DNA of 64,000 nucleotides from Algoriella xinjiangensis (GCF_900115015.1 NZ_FOUZ01000008.1:62001-126000); one strand, 5' to 3'; shown: positions 1 to 9,381, counted from the stretch's first letter. The notes: generated by a model from the letters alone, not told the origin. A program made the numbers and translations.

Positions 1-2
1 AT

Positions 3-944
3 GCTACAATTGCAGGTAAATTGAAAGAAATTACCGGAATTGAAGAAAGACGTTATGCAAATAAAGATCAGGTAACTTCTGATTTAGGATTTATTGCTGC
101 GCAAGAAGCGATAAAAAATTCGGGTATTGATCCTGAAACCTTAGATTATATCATATTTGCGCATAATTTTGGTGATGTACGTGCAGGAACAATTCAATCT
201 GATGCAGTTCCTAGTTTAGCAGCGCGCGTAAAACATTTATTAAAAATAGAAAATAATTATTGTGTTGCTTATGATGTTTTATTTGGTTGCCCAGGCTGGA
301 TAGAAGGCGTTATACAAGCCAATGCTTTTATAAAATCGGGTATTGCAAAACGTTGTTTGGTAATTGGTGCCGAAACATTGTCGCGCGTTGTGGATATGCA
401 TGACAGAGATAGTATGATTTATGCAGATGGTGCAGGAGCCGCTATTTTAGAGATAAATGAAGGTGATGCAGGTATAAAATCGCATTTATCAGCTTCGCAT
501 ACATTGAATGAAAAAGATTATTTATTTTTCGGAAAATCATATAATCAAGAAAGTTGTGATGATGTGAAATACATTAAAATGATTGGTCGTAAAATTTACG
601 AATTTGCGCTTTCTAATGTTCCAACTGCTATGAAAAAATGTTTTGATGATAGTGGATATTCAATTGATCAGTTAAATAAAATTATCATTCATCAAGCAAA
701 CGAAAAAATGGATGAAGCAATTGTAAAACGTTTTTACCAATTGTACGATGCGCCAATGCCAGAACATATTATGCCAATGGTTATTGAAAAATTAGGAAAT
801 AGTAGCGTTGCCACAATTCCGACTATGTTAACAATGATTATGAAAGATGAATTATCGTTACACGAAATAAACGAAGGTGATATTGTGTTATTTGCTTCTG
901 TTGGAGCAGGAATGAATATTAACGCAATTGTTTATAAATTTTAA
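3..944 (+). CDS. Beta-ketoacyl-ACP synthase III family protein, 5' end outside window
   Basis: FabH-type condensing enzyme of fatty acid or polyketide initiation. The reading frame is open from base 3, so the true start lies upstream and only about 313 residues are visible. The catalytic Cys sits in FGCPGW, the His in IIHQANEK and the Asn in LGNSSVAT, so the Cys-His-Asn triad is complete. It ends before a strong bidirectional terminator and converges with the next gene. It could be a second FabH copy or a DarB-like enzyme; the sequence alone does not separate these. Enzyme family sure, substrate unknown. Confidence 0.88.
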   Translation, partial: ATIAGKLKEITGIEERRYANKDQVTSDLGFIAAQEAIKNSGIDPETLDYIIFAHNFGDVRAGTIQSDAVPSLAARVKHLLKIENNYCVAYDVLFGCPGWIEGVIQANAFIKSGIAKRCLVIGAETLSRVVDMHDRDSMIYADGAGAAILEINEGDAGIKSHLSASHTLNEKDYLFFGKSYNQESCDDVKYIKMIGRKIYEFALSNVPTAMKKCFDDSGYSIDQLNKIIIHQANEKMDEAIVKRFYQLYDAPMPEHIMPMVIEKLGNSSVATIPTMLTMIMKDELSLHEINEGDIVLFASVGAGMNINAIVYKF

Positions 945-977
945 TAGAACACGTTTAAATTAAAAATAAACTGAATA

Positions 978-1010
978 AAAAAAGGTCTAAACATTGTTTA
1001 GACCTTTTTT
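978..1010. terminator. Bidirectional intrinsic terminator
   Basis: A-rich/T-rich perfect stem around GGTCTAAAC-ATT-GTTTAGACC, flanked by A and T runs on both sides. It lies between convergent genes and can serve both. Confidence 0.85.
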
Positions 1011-1033
1011 GTATGATATGAATTGATTTTTTT

Positions 1034-1714
1034 TTAAACGATTAAATCTTCTCCAATTTCTAATAAAATCAATTGAATATGACGTGCAAAGAAAATTGCT
1101 TTTGCTTCTGCTTTATCAATTTTAATTGGAGGAAATGTATCATAATGATAACCTAAAACTTTGGTTGTTTGCACATATTCTGCTGCTATTGCCGCACTTT
1201 TTGCTCCCATTGTAAAATTATCGCCAATTGGTAAAATTGCTAAATCTAAGTCGCCAATTGTATCAGGAATTAATTTCATTTCGTAAGTTAAAGCTGTATC
1301 TCCAGCAATGTAAATACGTTTTCCGTCGGCTTCGATAATATATCCGTTTGGATCTCCGCCATAAGTACCGTCTGCAAATGAACTTGAATGAAATGCAATT
1401 GTTGATTGAATTGATCCGAAGTCAAAACTAAATTTCCCGCCCGTATTCATTCCATGCGTTTTCAATCCTCTTTCTGCATAATAACCTGCAATTTCTGCGT
1501 TAGAAATAATCAATGCATTTGTTTTTTTTGCCAAAGCTTCCACATCATAAACATGATCTTGATGTGCGTGCGTAATCACAATATAATCGGCTTTCAGATT
1601 TTCGAAATCGATATTTTTAGCTAATTCATTTGGTGTAATAAATGGATCTACAACAATGTGTTTACCATTTGCTTCGATAGCTAAAGAGGCATGTCCTAAA
1701 TATTGAACTTTCAT
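1034..1714 (-). CDS. Metal-dependent hydrolase, MBL fold (UPF0173-like)
   Basis: Metallo-beta-lactamase-fold hydrolase of 226 residues, the usual length of the UPF0173 group. The metal-binding signature THAHQDH is at about residues 47-53, with further ligands in IAGDTAL and near LGYHYDTF. No signal peptide is visible, so it is cytoplasmic. It lies 19 bp downstream of menA on the same strand and may be co-transcribed. The physiological substrate of this family is not known to me. Confidence 0.85.
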   Translation of the reverse strand: MKVQYLGHASLAIEANGKHIVVDPFITPNELAKNIDFENLKADYIVITHAHQDHVYDVEALAKKTNALIISNAEIAGYYAERGLKTHGMNTGGKFSFDFGSIQSTIAFHSSSFADGTYGGDPNGYIIEADGKRIYIAGDTALTYEMKLIPDTIGDLDLAILPIGDNFTMGAKSAAIAAEYVQTTKVLGYHYDTFPPIKIDKAEAKAIFFARHIQLILLEIGEDLIV

Positions 1715-1732
1715 ATTAGTGTAATTTTGTGA

Positions 1733-2659
1733 TTAACGAATTAAAGTATCTATAAATTCAAATCCAACTAAGCTATATCCCAATAATACAGCGAAAAACA
1801 ATGCTAACATCGCAACTTGTTTTAGGAATGGATCATAATCTTTTGGATTTTTAACTGCAAAAATTTTACGACGAATTGCATTTGCAAAAAAGATTAATAT
1901 CAAGAATACAAAGCCAGATAATTTACCTGCTTTTGATGGCAACATTGTAACATAAGAAGCACTTAATATAAAAGGCAACGTCATTAGCGCCATTTGATAA
2001 TATCTACTGTTGTCAAATCCTAATTTTGAAGCAACTGTTATTTTATTATTTTTTATATCGTTTTCTACATCGCGCATATTGTTCAAATTTAATACTGCAA
2101 CACTCCATAATCCCATAGAAGCTGCTGGTAATAAAATTTCCCATCTAAATACTTTAGAATATAAAAACTCTCCTCCTGCAACGGCTAAAATTCCGAAAAA
2201 TAAAAACACAAAAACATCACCCAAACCAATATAACCGTATGGTTTTTTTCCCATTGTATAGGCCATTGCAGCTAAAATAGATGCAATTCCTAAACCTAAA
2301 AATATGTATAAATAGTTAAGATAATCTGGTACAAAAGACACATATAATAAGGCTGAAATACAAATAAGTGAAACAACAATCATTATTGCAATTGCAATTT
2401 TCATTTGTTTTTTAGTTATCAAACCCGAAGCTACAGCGCGTTGTTCGCCAATGCGATTTGCATCTGTTCCTTTTACGGCATCGCCATAATCGTTTGCGAA
2501 ATTAGACAAAACCTGAAAAGCTAATGTTGTTAAAAGTGATAAGAAAAATATATCATTACGGAAAATTCCTTCAAATTTAGCTATAAAACCTGCTAATAAT
2601 AATCCACTTAATGAAAGTGGTAATGTACGAAGCCTAGCGGCCAAAATCCATTTTTTCAT
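1733..2659 (-). CDS. menA: 1,4-dihydroxy-2-naphthoate polyprenyltransferase (MenA)
   Basis: UbiA-superfamily membrane prenyltransferase of menaquinone synthesis, joining a polyprenyl chain to dihydroxynaphthoate. The chain has eight or nine hydrophobic segments, the Asp-rich motif NFANDYGDAVKGTD (first aromatic-prenyl-acceptor motif) and the second motif NNMRDVEND. The start chosen is the ATG at 2659 (MKKWILAARLRTLP), as in homologs; an upstream ATG at 2740 would add 27 residues and run close to the divergent gene. menB and menF lie elsewhere in this window. Confidence 0.92.
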   Translation of the reverse strand: MKKWILAARLRTLPLSLSGLLLAGFIAKFEGIFRNDIFFLSLLTTLAFQVLSNFANDYGDAVKGTDANRIGEQRAVASGLITKKQMKIAIAIMIVVSLICISALLYVSFVPDYLNYLYIFLGLGIASILAAMAYTMGKKPYGYIGLGDVFVFLFFGILAVAGGEFLYSKVFRWEILLPAASMGLWSVAVLNLNNMRDVENDIKNNKITVASKLGFDNSRYYQMALMTLPFILSASYVTMLPSKAGKLSGFVFLILIFFANAIRRKIFAVKNPKDYDPFLKQVAMLALFFAVLLGYSLVGFEFIDTLIR

Positions 2660-2749
2660 AATGAACAAAGATAATGAAGATTTCTTTTTTACAATCATCA
2701 AAAAATAAAGTAATATTGCATAAATTTTTATCCACTTCATCTACGATAA

Positions 2750-3586
2750 ATGCCTAGAAAAAAAAGTAATACACCGCCTTTTTACACGAAAATAAAACTT
2801 TCTACTTATGTAATTGGTTTTCTAGTTTTGATTATGCTTTATTTTACTTATCGCTATCGACACGGAATTAATTATTATTTTTCTATCATCGAGAAAACTT
2901 TAAAAGGAGAAAAAATTACGGATGATAAAGTAACAAAATACGATATTCGGAATATTGAGGTGATGGATAATTATTACCTAAAAACTTTTGGTGTAGATGT
3001 TTCACATTATCAAGGCGAAATTGATTGGACCAAAATGCATACGATTTACCAATTATATCCAATAAAATTTGCTTTTATACGATCAACAATGGGCGGTTCT
3101 GCGCTTGATGAAACGTTTGAAGAAAATTGGAAAGGCGCAAAAGAAAATAATATTTTGCGTGGCGCTTATCATTTTTATCGACCAGATGAAAATTCGACTT
3201 TACAAGCTCAAAATTTTATTCGAAAAGTGAAGATTGAAGATGGTGACTTACCTCCTGTTTTGGATATCGAAACAATGCCAAGAACACAATCTGTTGATAA
3301 AATGATTGAAGGTTTAAAAAATTGGTGCAAAATTGTAGAAGAACATTACGATATAAAGCCTATTATTTATACATCGGACAAATATTATGAAGATTTTTTA
3401 CAAGCGCATTTCGAAGGTTATATTATTTGGATTGCCAATTATAATTTTTGGGTAGAAAGAATGAAAGGTCATTGGGATTTTTGGCAATTTACCGAAAAAG
3501 CAACCATAGATGGCGTAAAAAGTAATAAAGTAGACGTTAATATTTATAACGGAACAGTTGATGATTTAGAAGCTTTGACATTATAA
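2750..3586 (+). CDS. GH25-family lysozyme (membrane-anchored muramidase)
   Basis: Glycoside hydrolase family 25, which cleaves the beta-1,4 MurNAc-GlcNAc bond of peptidoglycan. One N-terminal membrane segment (about residues 17-37, VIGFLVLIMLYFTYRY) precedes the catalytic barrel, so the enzyme faces the periplasm. The family start motif GVDVSHYQGEIDW and the catalytic region PPVLDIE are present, as is the closing WQFTEKA strand. It is divergent from menA with about 90 bp between starts. A role in wall turnover is inferred. Confidence 0.9.
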   Translation: MPRKKSNTPPFYTKIKLSTYVIGFLVLIMLYFTYRYRHGINYYFSIIEKTLKGEKITDDKVTKYDIRNIEVMDNYYLKTFGVDVSHYQGEIDWTKMHTIYQLYPIKFAFIRSTMGGSALDETFEENWKGAKENNILRGAYHFYRPDENSTLQAQNFIRKVKIEDGDLPPVLDIETMPRTQSVDKMIEGLKNWCKIVEEHYDIKPIIYTSDKYYEDFLQAHFEGYIIWIANYNFWVERMKGHWDFWQFTEKATIDGVKSNKVDVNIYNGTVDDLEALTL

Positions 3587-3587
3587 C

Positions 3588-3624
3588 ATAAAAAAATCTC
3601 AGCGATTAAACTGAGATTTTATAT
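3588..3624. terminator. Terminator, copy 1 of a 37-bp duplicated sequence
   Basis: Stem AATCTCAG / CTGAGATT with A/T-rich flanks between convergent genes. All 37 bases are identical to 4501-4537, so the terminator was duplicated together with the lipoprotein gene next to it. Confidence 0.85.
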
Positions 3625-3635
3625 GTTAAATAAAT

Positions 3636-4448
3636 TTATTTTAAGACTTTTACTTCTCCATTAATATATTCATATGTCCAACTTGCATCAGAATAATTTA
3701 ATGAATTTCCATTTTTATCATAATCTTTAATAATGAAACCTCTAAAATTATTTTTTGATAAAGATCTAAAATATTGATCTTTAAAAATACCTAAATTCTG
3801 AAATAAATTTTGAGATTCATCATAATTAATAAATCTTGTAACTTTTCTAGCTTTTGAATTATAATCAATCGTTGGTAATCCATTTAAGTAAACTGCATCA
3901 CGATAAACCACACTATCTAAATTTCCTTTTGAATTAAAATAAAATTCTTCACTACTTGTTAAATCATTTTTTTTGACTGAATCCGAAATTAATAAATCAA
4001 TTGATTTTATCTGATTATTTTTATAGTTATAAACATATTTTTCGGAAAAATTAGGCTTAGTTTGATACGTAAAAATAGCATCATTTATTTGTTTTCCATT
4101 TAAATTATAGATTTGAATATCTTCTGGTAAACTTACACCTTCTATTTTTGAAATTCTTTTAATAACTGCTTGATTTCCAATATAATTCACATTACTTTCT
4201 ATTTGTTTTGAGAAAAAGTAAATAAAATCAGTTGAAGTTGATGTATCTACAAATTCTCCAATTCTTTTTGTAACAAGATTATTTTCGTACTCAAATCTAA
4301 CGGTATCTATTAATTTATCTTCTTCTGTTAAAAAATAACCTTTAGGATAAGGATTAAAATTATTATTTTCTTCAAGCTGAATTATTGTCTCGTCTTCTTG
4401 ACATGACAAAAAAAATGTTAGGGGGAGTAATAAAAGTAATTTTTTCAT
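3636..4448 (-). CDS. Lipoprotein of unknown function, tandem paralog A
   Basis: 270 residues. The N-terminus MKKLLLLLPLTFFLSC is a classical lipoprotein signal; Cys16 is the probable lipidation site and is followed by acidic residues, typical of Bacteroidota lipoproteins. The rest is beta-rich with repeated short YxN/DYDKNGN-like strands. The last 65 residues align clearly with the neighbouring protein at 4537-5322 (NYD...LGIF...YR.LS.NN.R...IK.YD..G), so the two are tandem duplicates. Function unknown. Confidence 0.8.
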   Translation of the reverse strand: MKKLLLLLPLTFFLSCQEDETIIQLEENNNFNPYPKGYFLTEEDKLIDTVRFEYENNLVTKRIGEFVDTSTSTDFIYFFSKQIESNVNYIGNQAVIKRISKIEGVSLPEDIQIYNLNGKQINDAIFTYQTKPNFSEKYVYNYKNNQIKSIDLLISDSVKKNDLTSSEEFYFNSKGNLDSVVYRDAVYLNGLPTIDYNSKARKVTRFINYDESQNLFQNLGIFKDQYFRSLSKNNFRGFIIKDYDKNGNSLNYSDASWTYEYINGEVKVLK

Positions 4449-4467
4449 GATTTTTTTAGTTAGTATT

Positions 4468-4475
4468 CAAATATA
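4468..4475 (-). promoter_or_regulatory. Candidate -7 promoter box for lipoprotein A
   Basis: TATATTTG on the minus strand fits the Bacteroidota -7 consensus TAnnTTTG, 20 bp before the start codon. No clear TTTG -33 box is seen at the expected distance. Confidence 0.5.
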
Positions 4476-4500
4476 ACAATTTATAATTAAGATTATTGTA

Positions 4501-4537
4501 ATAAAAAAATCTCAGCGATTAAACTGAGATTTTATAT
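4501..4537 (-). terminator. Terminator, copy 2 of the 37-bp duplicated sequence
   Basis: Identical to 3588-3624 and placed directly at the stop codon of lipoprotein B. It separates the two paralogs into different transcription units. Confidence 0.8.
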
Positions 4538-5322
4538 TATTTTGTTAAATCAACTTTACCATTTTTGTACTTAAAAATTGTATAAAAAGGAATTGGAAAA
4601 CTTAATTCTCCCATTTCATCATATACCTTTATAGTTAAAGTTCTATAATTATTAAAGGATAAGTTTCTGTAATTTATATCATCAAAAATACCTAGTCTAA
4701 TAAATGGATTACTATAAGTATCGTAATTAGAAAATTCTAAAACAGTTTTACTTTTACTTATTGTATCAATTGCGCCATCTTTAGCATACAAAATTTCAAT
4801 ATTTTTTAAGTTGGTTAAATGAGGATATTTTCCATTTCTTTCCCAATTATATTGATGCTTTTCTATTAAAGAATCTTTATTACTTACAGAATAGATAGAT
4901 TTTGTTTTTAAAACTAAATCTTTTTCTAATTCGATATAATCATATTTAGTAAAAGTATTTCCTTTTGTAGATTCATTTTTATAAATCAAAATATCTTTGT
5001 AATGAGATTTTTTTAGATAAGTTCCTTTCTCTATAATTTCGTTATTACGAGATATTTCATAAATCGAATCACCTATATATTTCACTAAATCTGTATACTT
5101 ATAAGTTATCGTTTTTACAGTTTTACTAATTGGTCTTTTTTGATTATCAAAAATAATTAAAACACTATCTTCTTCAGAAGAATTTTGATCGAAATATTTA
5201 AGGGAAAAATAATCTTTCGGAAACAACTCATCATTTGTTTCTACTAAATATTCTTCATCAAGGTCTTCATTACAAGAAGACACAAAAACAATACTTAAAG
5301 CAATTAATAAATATTTAAATAT
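4537..5322 (-). CDS. Lipoprotein of unknown function, tandem paralog B, no canonical start codon
   Basis: Paralog of the gene at 3636-4448. The longest frame from a canonical start begins with a GTG at 5283 (VSSCNEDL), which would leave out the signal peptide. Reading upstream in frame gives (ATA)FKYLLIALSIVFVSSC, a good lipoprotein signal ending in SSC, but the codon in the start position (5320-5322) is ATA rather than ATG, and no in-frame ATG, GTG or TTG occurs before the stop near 5413. It may use a rare ATA start, have lost its start codon, or contain a sequence error. Coordinates given assume the ATA. Function unknown. Confidence 0.65.
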   Translation of the reverse strand: MFKYLLIALSIVFVSSCNEDLDEEYLVETNDELFPKDYFSLKYFDQNSSEEDSVLIIFDNQKRPISKTVKTITYKYTDLVKYIGDSIYEISRNNEIIEKGTYLKKSHYKDILIYKNESTKGNTFTKYDYIELEKDLVLKTKSIYSVSNKDSLIEKHQYNWERNGKYPHLTNLKNIEILYAKDGAIDTISKSKTVLEFSNYDTYSNPFIRLGIFDDINYRNLSFNNYRTLTIKVYDEMGELSFPIPFYTIFKYKNGKVDLTK

Positions 5323-5764
5323 AATTACATATAGTTTATTGAAAATAAAAAACCATAGACGATAAAAGGCTAAAATACATTGTATTTTTAAATATATTTT
5401 TATATTTTTGTTTCAAAGTTAAGAATGACTCTACCACTTGATTTCAACTTTCTGAATTCCTTAATCTTACTATCTTCTTAGTTTATTATTTAATTAATAT
5501 TAACTATGTTTTTAGATCAAAAAAAAATAAAAGCTTGCCTAAAAATTAATCGGAATATTTCTCTTCCTTTTTTTGTTGTATTACAAAAAAATATGATTCC
5601 TTTTATAAAAAAACCTACTTAATTAGTTAAAATTCAAAACAACTTCCTTTAAAAAAATCATTATTAAGCTTACTTATCACATATTAAAAAATAATATGTG
5701 CGAATTATTATTTAAACAAGATTAATCATCTCCAAAATTATTTGGCGGATTAAAAATTAACATA
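5323..5764. other. AT-rich intergenic region with a hairpin at 5678-5700
   Basis: About 440 bp without a gene. The only clear structure is the perfect inverted repeat CACATATT / AATATGTG with a 7-base loop (5678-5700), 65 bp before the next start. The region must hold divergent promoters, but no confident TAnnTTTG box with a -33 partner was found. Confidence 0.5.
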
Positions 5765-7519
5765 ATGCAACTAAATTTTAAAAAAGGTAAGATTACAGCA
5801 ATTTTTCTAATCTTATCTAGTTTTGCTTTTTCGCAAACACCTTCTATTTCTGCTTCAAATGGAGAAGCATATAATGCTAGTGGCGTAAAAACTACAAAAC
5901 CTTGTGGTATATGTACTCCTCTTAATTGGAAAATTGTTACGGGGACTCCAGATATGTCAAATAGAACAACTACAGCTTCTACTACTACAGCTGGTGGTGG
6001 AACAAGCTGGATTAACACACCTTTAAGTTTACCTCCTAATGGTCATACAGACTGGATTACAATTAGAGATATAGCAGACCAAAAAAATGAAGAAGCTATA
6101 AAAACAACAATGACAGGATTGACAATTGGTAGAGAGTATGAAATAGTAATCTACACCTTAACTGCTTTAAATTCTTCGTATAGTCCCAGATACATTGATC
6201 AATTTGACTTTCAAGTAAGTGGCTATAACAGAGTTAAGGTTACTAAAATAAACAAAGACATAGATAAAAAATGGGGTGTAAATAGATTGGTATTTGAAGC
6301 TAAATCTACCTCTATGGATCTAACTTTTTATCCTGGATATAATACGAATGCTAGCAATTTTGAATCTGTTAATATCTCTGTTTCTTTAAATGCGATTAAT
6401 ACAATTCCTGTTGGTCAAAAGTTTTCTCAAACAATAAACCAAGATCAAACTGCTTCATTTGATGTTGTAGCTGTAGCAGTGGAATATGATTCTAATCAAA
6501 TCGTACAAAAAAACAGTATCGATTTAGACCCTGATACAGACGGAATTCAATCAACTGTAATTAACAAACAAGGTACTTGGATTGCTGATCAAAACGGAAT
6601 AGTAACATTCACTCCTACTCCTGGTTTTGGTGGAAAAGCAACTATCTTTTATACAATTGAAGACAATTATATGTTAGATGGTGTACTATCACCAGGAACA
6701 TCTACTCCCAAATCTATCTCAGTACTTGTTTTGCCTTGTACAACAGGAATAAAAGGTACAGGATTTTCTTTGAAAGATGGAGAAACAAAAACATATAATA
6801 TGCCTGCTACAGATTATGGTTTTATCTTTGACATTTATACACTTGACAACTCTTTTCAACTAAATATCAATGGTGTTAATTTAGCAAATCAAGAAATTGA
6901 TTTTCAATCAGGAAGTGGTTCTAATCAGAATATTAAATTTTCAGACGGTACAGAATATGGAGTTGGTACAAATCCAGCTGATCAAATCTATAATATTATT
7001 GGAGATTCAATTTCTCCGGCTGTTAGAGTTACAATTAATCCTAACGGGCAAATCCTTATGTATGGTCGCAAAAACAGTACAGACAAGCAACTATATGACC
7101 TTGTATTATCTGGAACAGCAAAATTCAACAATATTATATGGAATACTACACAACCGAATACTGTTATCGTTTCGCAAAATGTAGTTGGAGCTACCAATAT
7201 ATCTGGATATGGAAGTGGTTTAAAAAAGATTTTATGTCCTTGCACAAAACCACCAACAATTGGTACACCTACAGGTTTTTCTAATGTAGCAATTTCTACA
7301 AATACAATTATAGATAAATCTTGGCCGTCAAACATTCCAAACGGAGCATTAGTCCTAGATTCAAGTACAAAAGGAATGGTGATAACAAGAATTGCAAATG
7401 TAGAAACTGATATTGTAAAACCTGTCACAGGTATGATTGCCTATGATGAAGTGGATAAATGTGTGAAATTATTCAACGGAACTGAATGGGATTGTTTAAA
7501 CCAAACATGTAATCAATAA
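5765..7519 (+). CDS. Large secreted protein with Ig/cadherin-like segment and GMIAYD C-terminal module
   Basis: 584 residues with a signal peptide (FLILSSFAFSQ, cleavage near residue 23). Residues about 215-325 (FSQTINQDQTASFDV... FTPTPGFGGKATIFYTIED) resemble CshA/cadherin-like repeats of surface fibrils. The C-terminus holds a module of about 45 residues (GMVITRI...GMIAYDEVDKCVKLFNG..W) that recurs in the following gene. No T9SS sorting domain is evident. The next gene starts 10 bp downstream, so the two probably form an operon. An adhesive or matrix role is inferred only from the repeats. Confidence 0.75.
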   Translation: MQLNFKKGKITAIFLILSSFAFSQTPSISASNGEAYNASGVKTTKPCGICTPLNWKIVTGTPDMSNRTTTASTTTAGGGTSWINTPLSLPPNGHTDWITIRDIADQKNEEAIKTTMTGLTIGREYEIVIYTLTALNSSYSPRYIDQFDFQVSGYNRVKVTKINKDIDKKWGVNRLVFEAKSTSMDLTFYPGYNTNASNFESVNISVSLNAINTIPVGQKFSQTINQDQTASFDVVAVAVEYDSNQIVQKNSIDLDPDTDGIQSTVINKQGTWIADQNGIVTFTPTPGFGGKATIFYTIEDNYMLDGVLSPGTSTPKSISVLVLPCTTGIKGTGFSLKDGETKTYNMPATDYGFIFDIYTLDNSFQLNINGVNLANQEIDFQSGSGSNQNIKFSDGTEYGVGTNPADQIYNIIGDSISPAVRVTINPNGQILMYGRKNSTDKQLYDLVLSGTAKFNNIIWNTTQPNTVIVSQNVVGATNISGYGSGLKKILCPCTKPPTIGTPTGFSNVAISTNTIIDKSWPSNIPNGALVLDSSTKGMVITRIANVETDIVKPVTGMIAYDEVDKCVKLFNGTEWDCLNQTCNQ

Positions 7520-7529
7520 AAATTAAGAA

Positions 7530-8042
7530 ATGAAAAAAATACATCTATATATTGTCGTATTATCTACTTTTTTGATAAATACAGTTCAAGCACAAATGAT
7601 CATTGCAGATGATGAAAATTTACCAATAACTACAGAATCTACATTACTCCAATTTGAAGATGGTCAAACAAGAGGTATCATATTACCAGCTAATTCAAGC
7701 ATACCTACAAACCCAACTAACGGTACTTTTATTTTAGATTTAAATGATAGTAAAATAAAAATGTATCAAAATAAAATATGGGTAGAATTAACAGATAGAG
7801 GAAGAAATCCTACTAACGATACTAATTCTGAAGATATTGGTGACGGAGTAATTATAGGAGATGAAACTTCTACAGCTACAGGAGTTGTAGTTTTTGAAGC
7901 TAAGGATAAAGCAATAGTTTTACCTCGTGTTCAAAACGTGACTACAGATATCATTTCTCCATATCCAGGTATGATTTGTTATGATATAGCATCTCAAACT
8001 GTAGCTATTTTTGATGGTGTTTCATGGAATTTCTGGAGCTAA
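7530..8042 (+). CDS. Small secreted protein made of two GMI(C)YD-type modules
   Basis: 170 residues with a signal peptide (VVLSTFLINTVQAQ). The mature chain consists mainly of two related segments of about 45 residues: GIILPANSS...NGTFILDLNDSKIKMYQNKIW and AIVLPRVQN...PGMICYDIASQTVAIFDGVSW. The second closely matches the end of the preceding 584-residue protein. The gene follows that one by 10 bp and is closed by a long terminator. Function unknown; probably an exported partner of its neighbour. Confidence 0.72.
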   Translation: MKKIHLYIVVLSTFLINTVQAQMIIADDENLPITTESTLLQFEDGQTRGIILPANSSIPTNPTNGTFILDLNDSKIKMYQNKIWVELTDRGRNPTNDTNSEDIGDGVIIGDETSTATGVVVFEAKDKAIVLPRVQNVTTDIISPYPGMICYDIASQTVAIFDGVSWNFWS

Positions 8043-8062
8043 ATAACCATAACATTTTAACA

Positions 8063-8112
8063 ATATAAATAAAAAATAGTCTAGAAAATTCTAGACTATT
8101 TTTTATTTATAT
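8063..8112. terminator. Bidirectional terminator with 24-bp perfect arms
   Basis: ATATAAAT..TAGTCTAGAA / TTCTAGACTA..ATTTATAT with only two loop bases. It is unusually long and serves the convergent genes on either side. Confidence 0.85.
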
Positions 8113-8127
8113 CAATTTATTCAATAT

Positions 8128-9381
8128 CTACTTTAAATAAACTTTTCTAATTGGTTTTATCAAAACAGCAATTACAATTACAGTTAAAATTGTCATTGTT
8201 CCACCAAAAATAATTCCTGGTACTAAACCTAAAAATGTTGCGGCAATTCCACTTTCTAAAGCACCTAATTCATTAGATGAACTTACAAAAATTGAATTAA
8301 CAGAAGACACTCTACCTTTCAATTTTTCTGGTGTTTTTATTTGTAAAATACTTTGACGAATCACCATCGAAATTGCATCAAAAGCTCCTCCTACCATTAA
8401 AATACCGAAACAAATATATAAGTTTCTACTAAAGCCAAACGAAATAATACAGACACCAAACATGGCAACTGCAATTAATAATTTTGGACCAACATTTCCT
8501 TTCAAAATTGATGGAATCATCGAGATAAAAAACATCATGATTAACGAACCAATTCCGTGCGCAGAACGTAATAACCCAAAGGCTTCAGAACCTTGGTTTA
8601 ATACTTTTTCCACAAATGCTGGCAACAAAGATTCTGCTCCACCAAAGAAAACAGCAAACATGTCCAAACTTAAAACCGCTAAAATAATTGGTGTTGCCCA
8701 AATAAATTTCAAGCCTTCTTTAATTCTCGTCATTGGCGATTCTGTAGATTCCGCTTCAGAAATTTCGGCTGGTTTTTTCGAAATCATTAAAATCATTACC
8801 ATCGAAACACACATAATTACAAAAGCTGTAATTAAGGCAACTTCAATTCCAAATTTTGCTAAAATTAATCCGCCTGCTAATGGTCCTAAAACAGAGCCAA
8901 TCATAAATGCGGAAGATGAAAGTGGAATTGCTTTTGGGTAATTTTCTTTGCGTACAACTAAGGCTAAAAGTGCAAATAAAGCTGGTCCACTAAACGAACG
9001 TGTTAAGCCTAAAATGAAGAATGCAAAATAACAAACGCCCAAATAAGCGGGAATTCCGATTGCTTGCCGAACGGATGGAAAATTAACAATCATCAGTACA
9101 AAAGAAGCGGTCATAAAACAACCAATGCTTCGTACCAAAATCATTCGCTTATCCAATTTATCGACCAATTGGCCTGCGTAAAAAGCGGTTAAAAGAATCG
9201 GTAAAAATTCGGCTAAACCTATTAATCCTAAAAATATTTCTTTTTGTGTAACTTTAAAAATTTCGTAAGCAACTGAAGTACTTTGAATAAATAAGGCGAA
9301 AATTAACGAAAACCTTAAAAATATAAAAGGTATAAATTCTTTGTTTTTCCAAACTGAAGGAATTTTTTCTTCTGTCTCCAT
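8128..9381 (-). CDS. MFS transporter (enterobactin exporter-like subgroup)
   Basis: Major facilitator of about 417 residues with about 12 membrane segments. The loop motif AGQLVDKLDKRMIL between helices 2 and 3 is the MFS motif A. The overall pattern (SFSGPALFALLALVVRKENYPKA, LKGRVSSVNSIFVSSSNELGALESG) is that of the EntS/DHA3 branch. Start taken at 9381 (METEEKIPSVWKNKEF); the longer frame begins with an unlikely 16-residue tail. Substrate unknown. Confidence 0.85.
   Translation of the reverse strand: METEEKIPSVWKNKEFIPFIFLRFSLIFALFIQSTSVAYEIFKVTQKEIFLGLIGLAEFLPILLTAFYAGQLVDKLDKRMILVRSIGCFMTASFVLMIVNFPSVRQAIGIPAYLGVCYFAFFILGLTRSFSGPALFALLALVVRKENYPKAIPLSSSAFMIGSVLGPLAGGLILAKFGIEVALITAFVIMCVSMVMILMISKKPAEISEAESTESPMTRIKEGLKFIWATPIILAVLSLDMFAVFFGGAESLLPAFVEKVLNQGSEAFGLLRSAHGIGSLIMMFFISMIPSILKGNVGPKLLIAVAMFGVCIISFGFSRNLYICFGILMVGGAFDAISMVIRQSILQIKTPEKLKGRVSSVNSIFVSSSNELGALESGIAATFLGLVPGIIFGGTMTILTVIVIAVLIKPIRKVYLK

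Noticed and set aside
3-944. First ketosynthase as DarB of the pigment cluster
   Set aside because: It is over 50 kb from the cluster and nothing nearby belongs to dialkylresorcinol synthesis.
5722-6018. Minus-strand frame at the start of the large secreted protein
   Set aside because: Overlaps the signal peptide region of a convincing gene and has no recognisable features.
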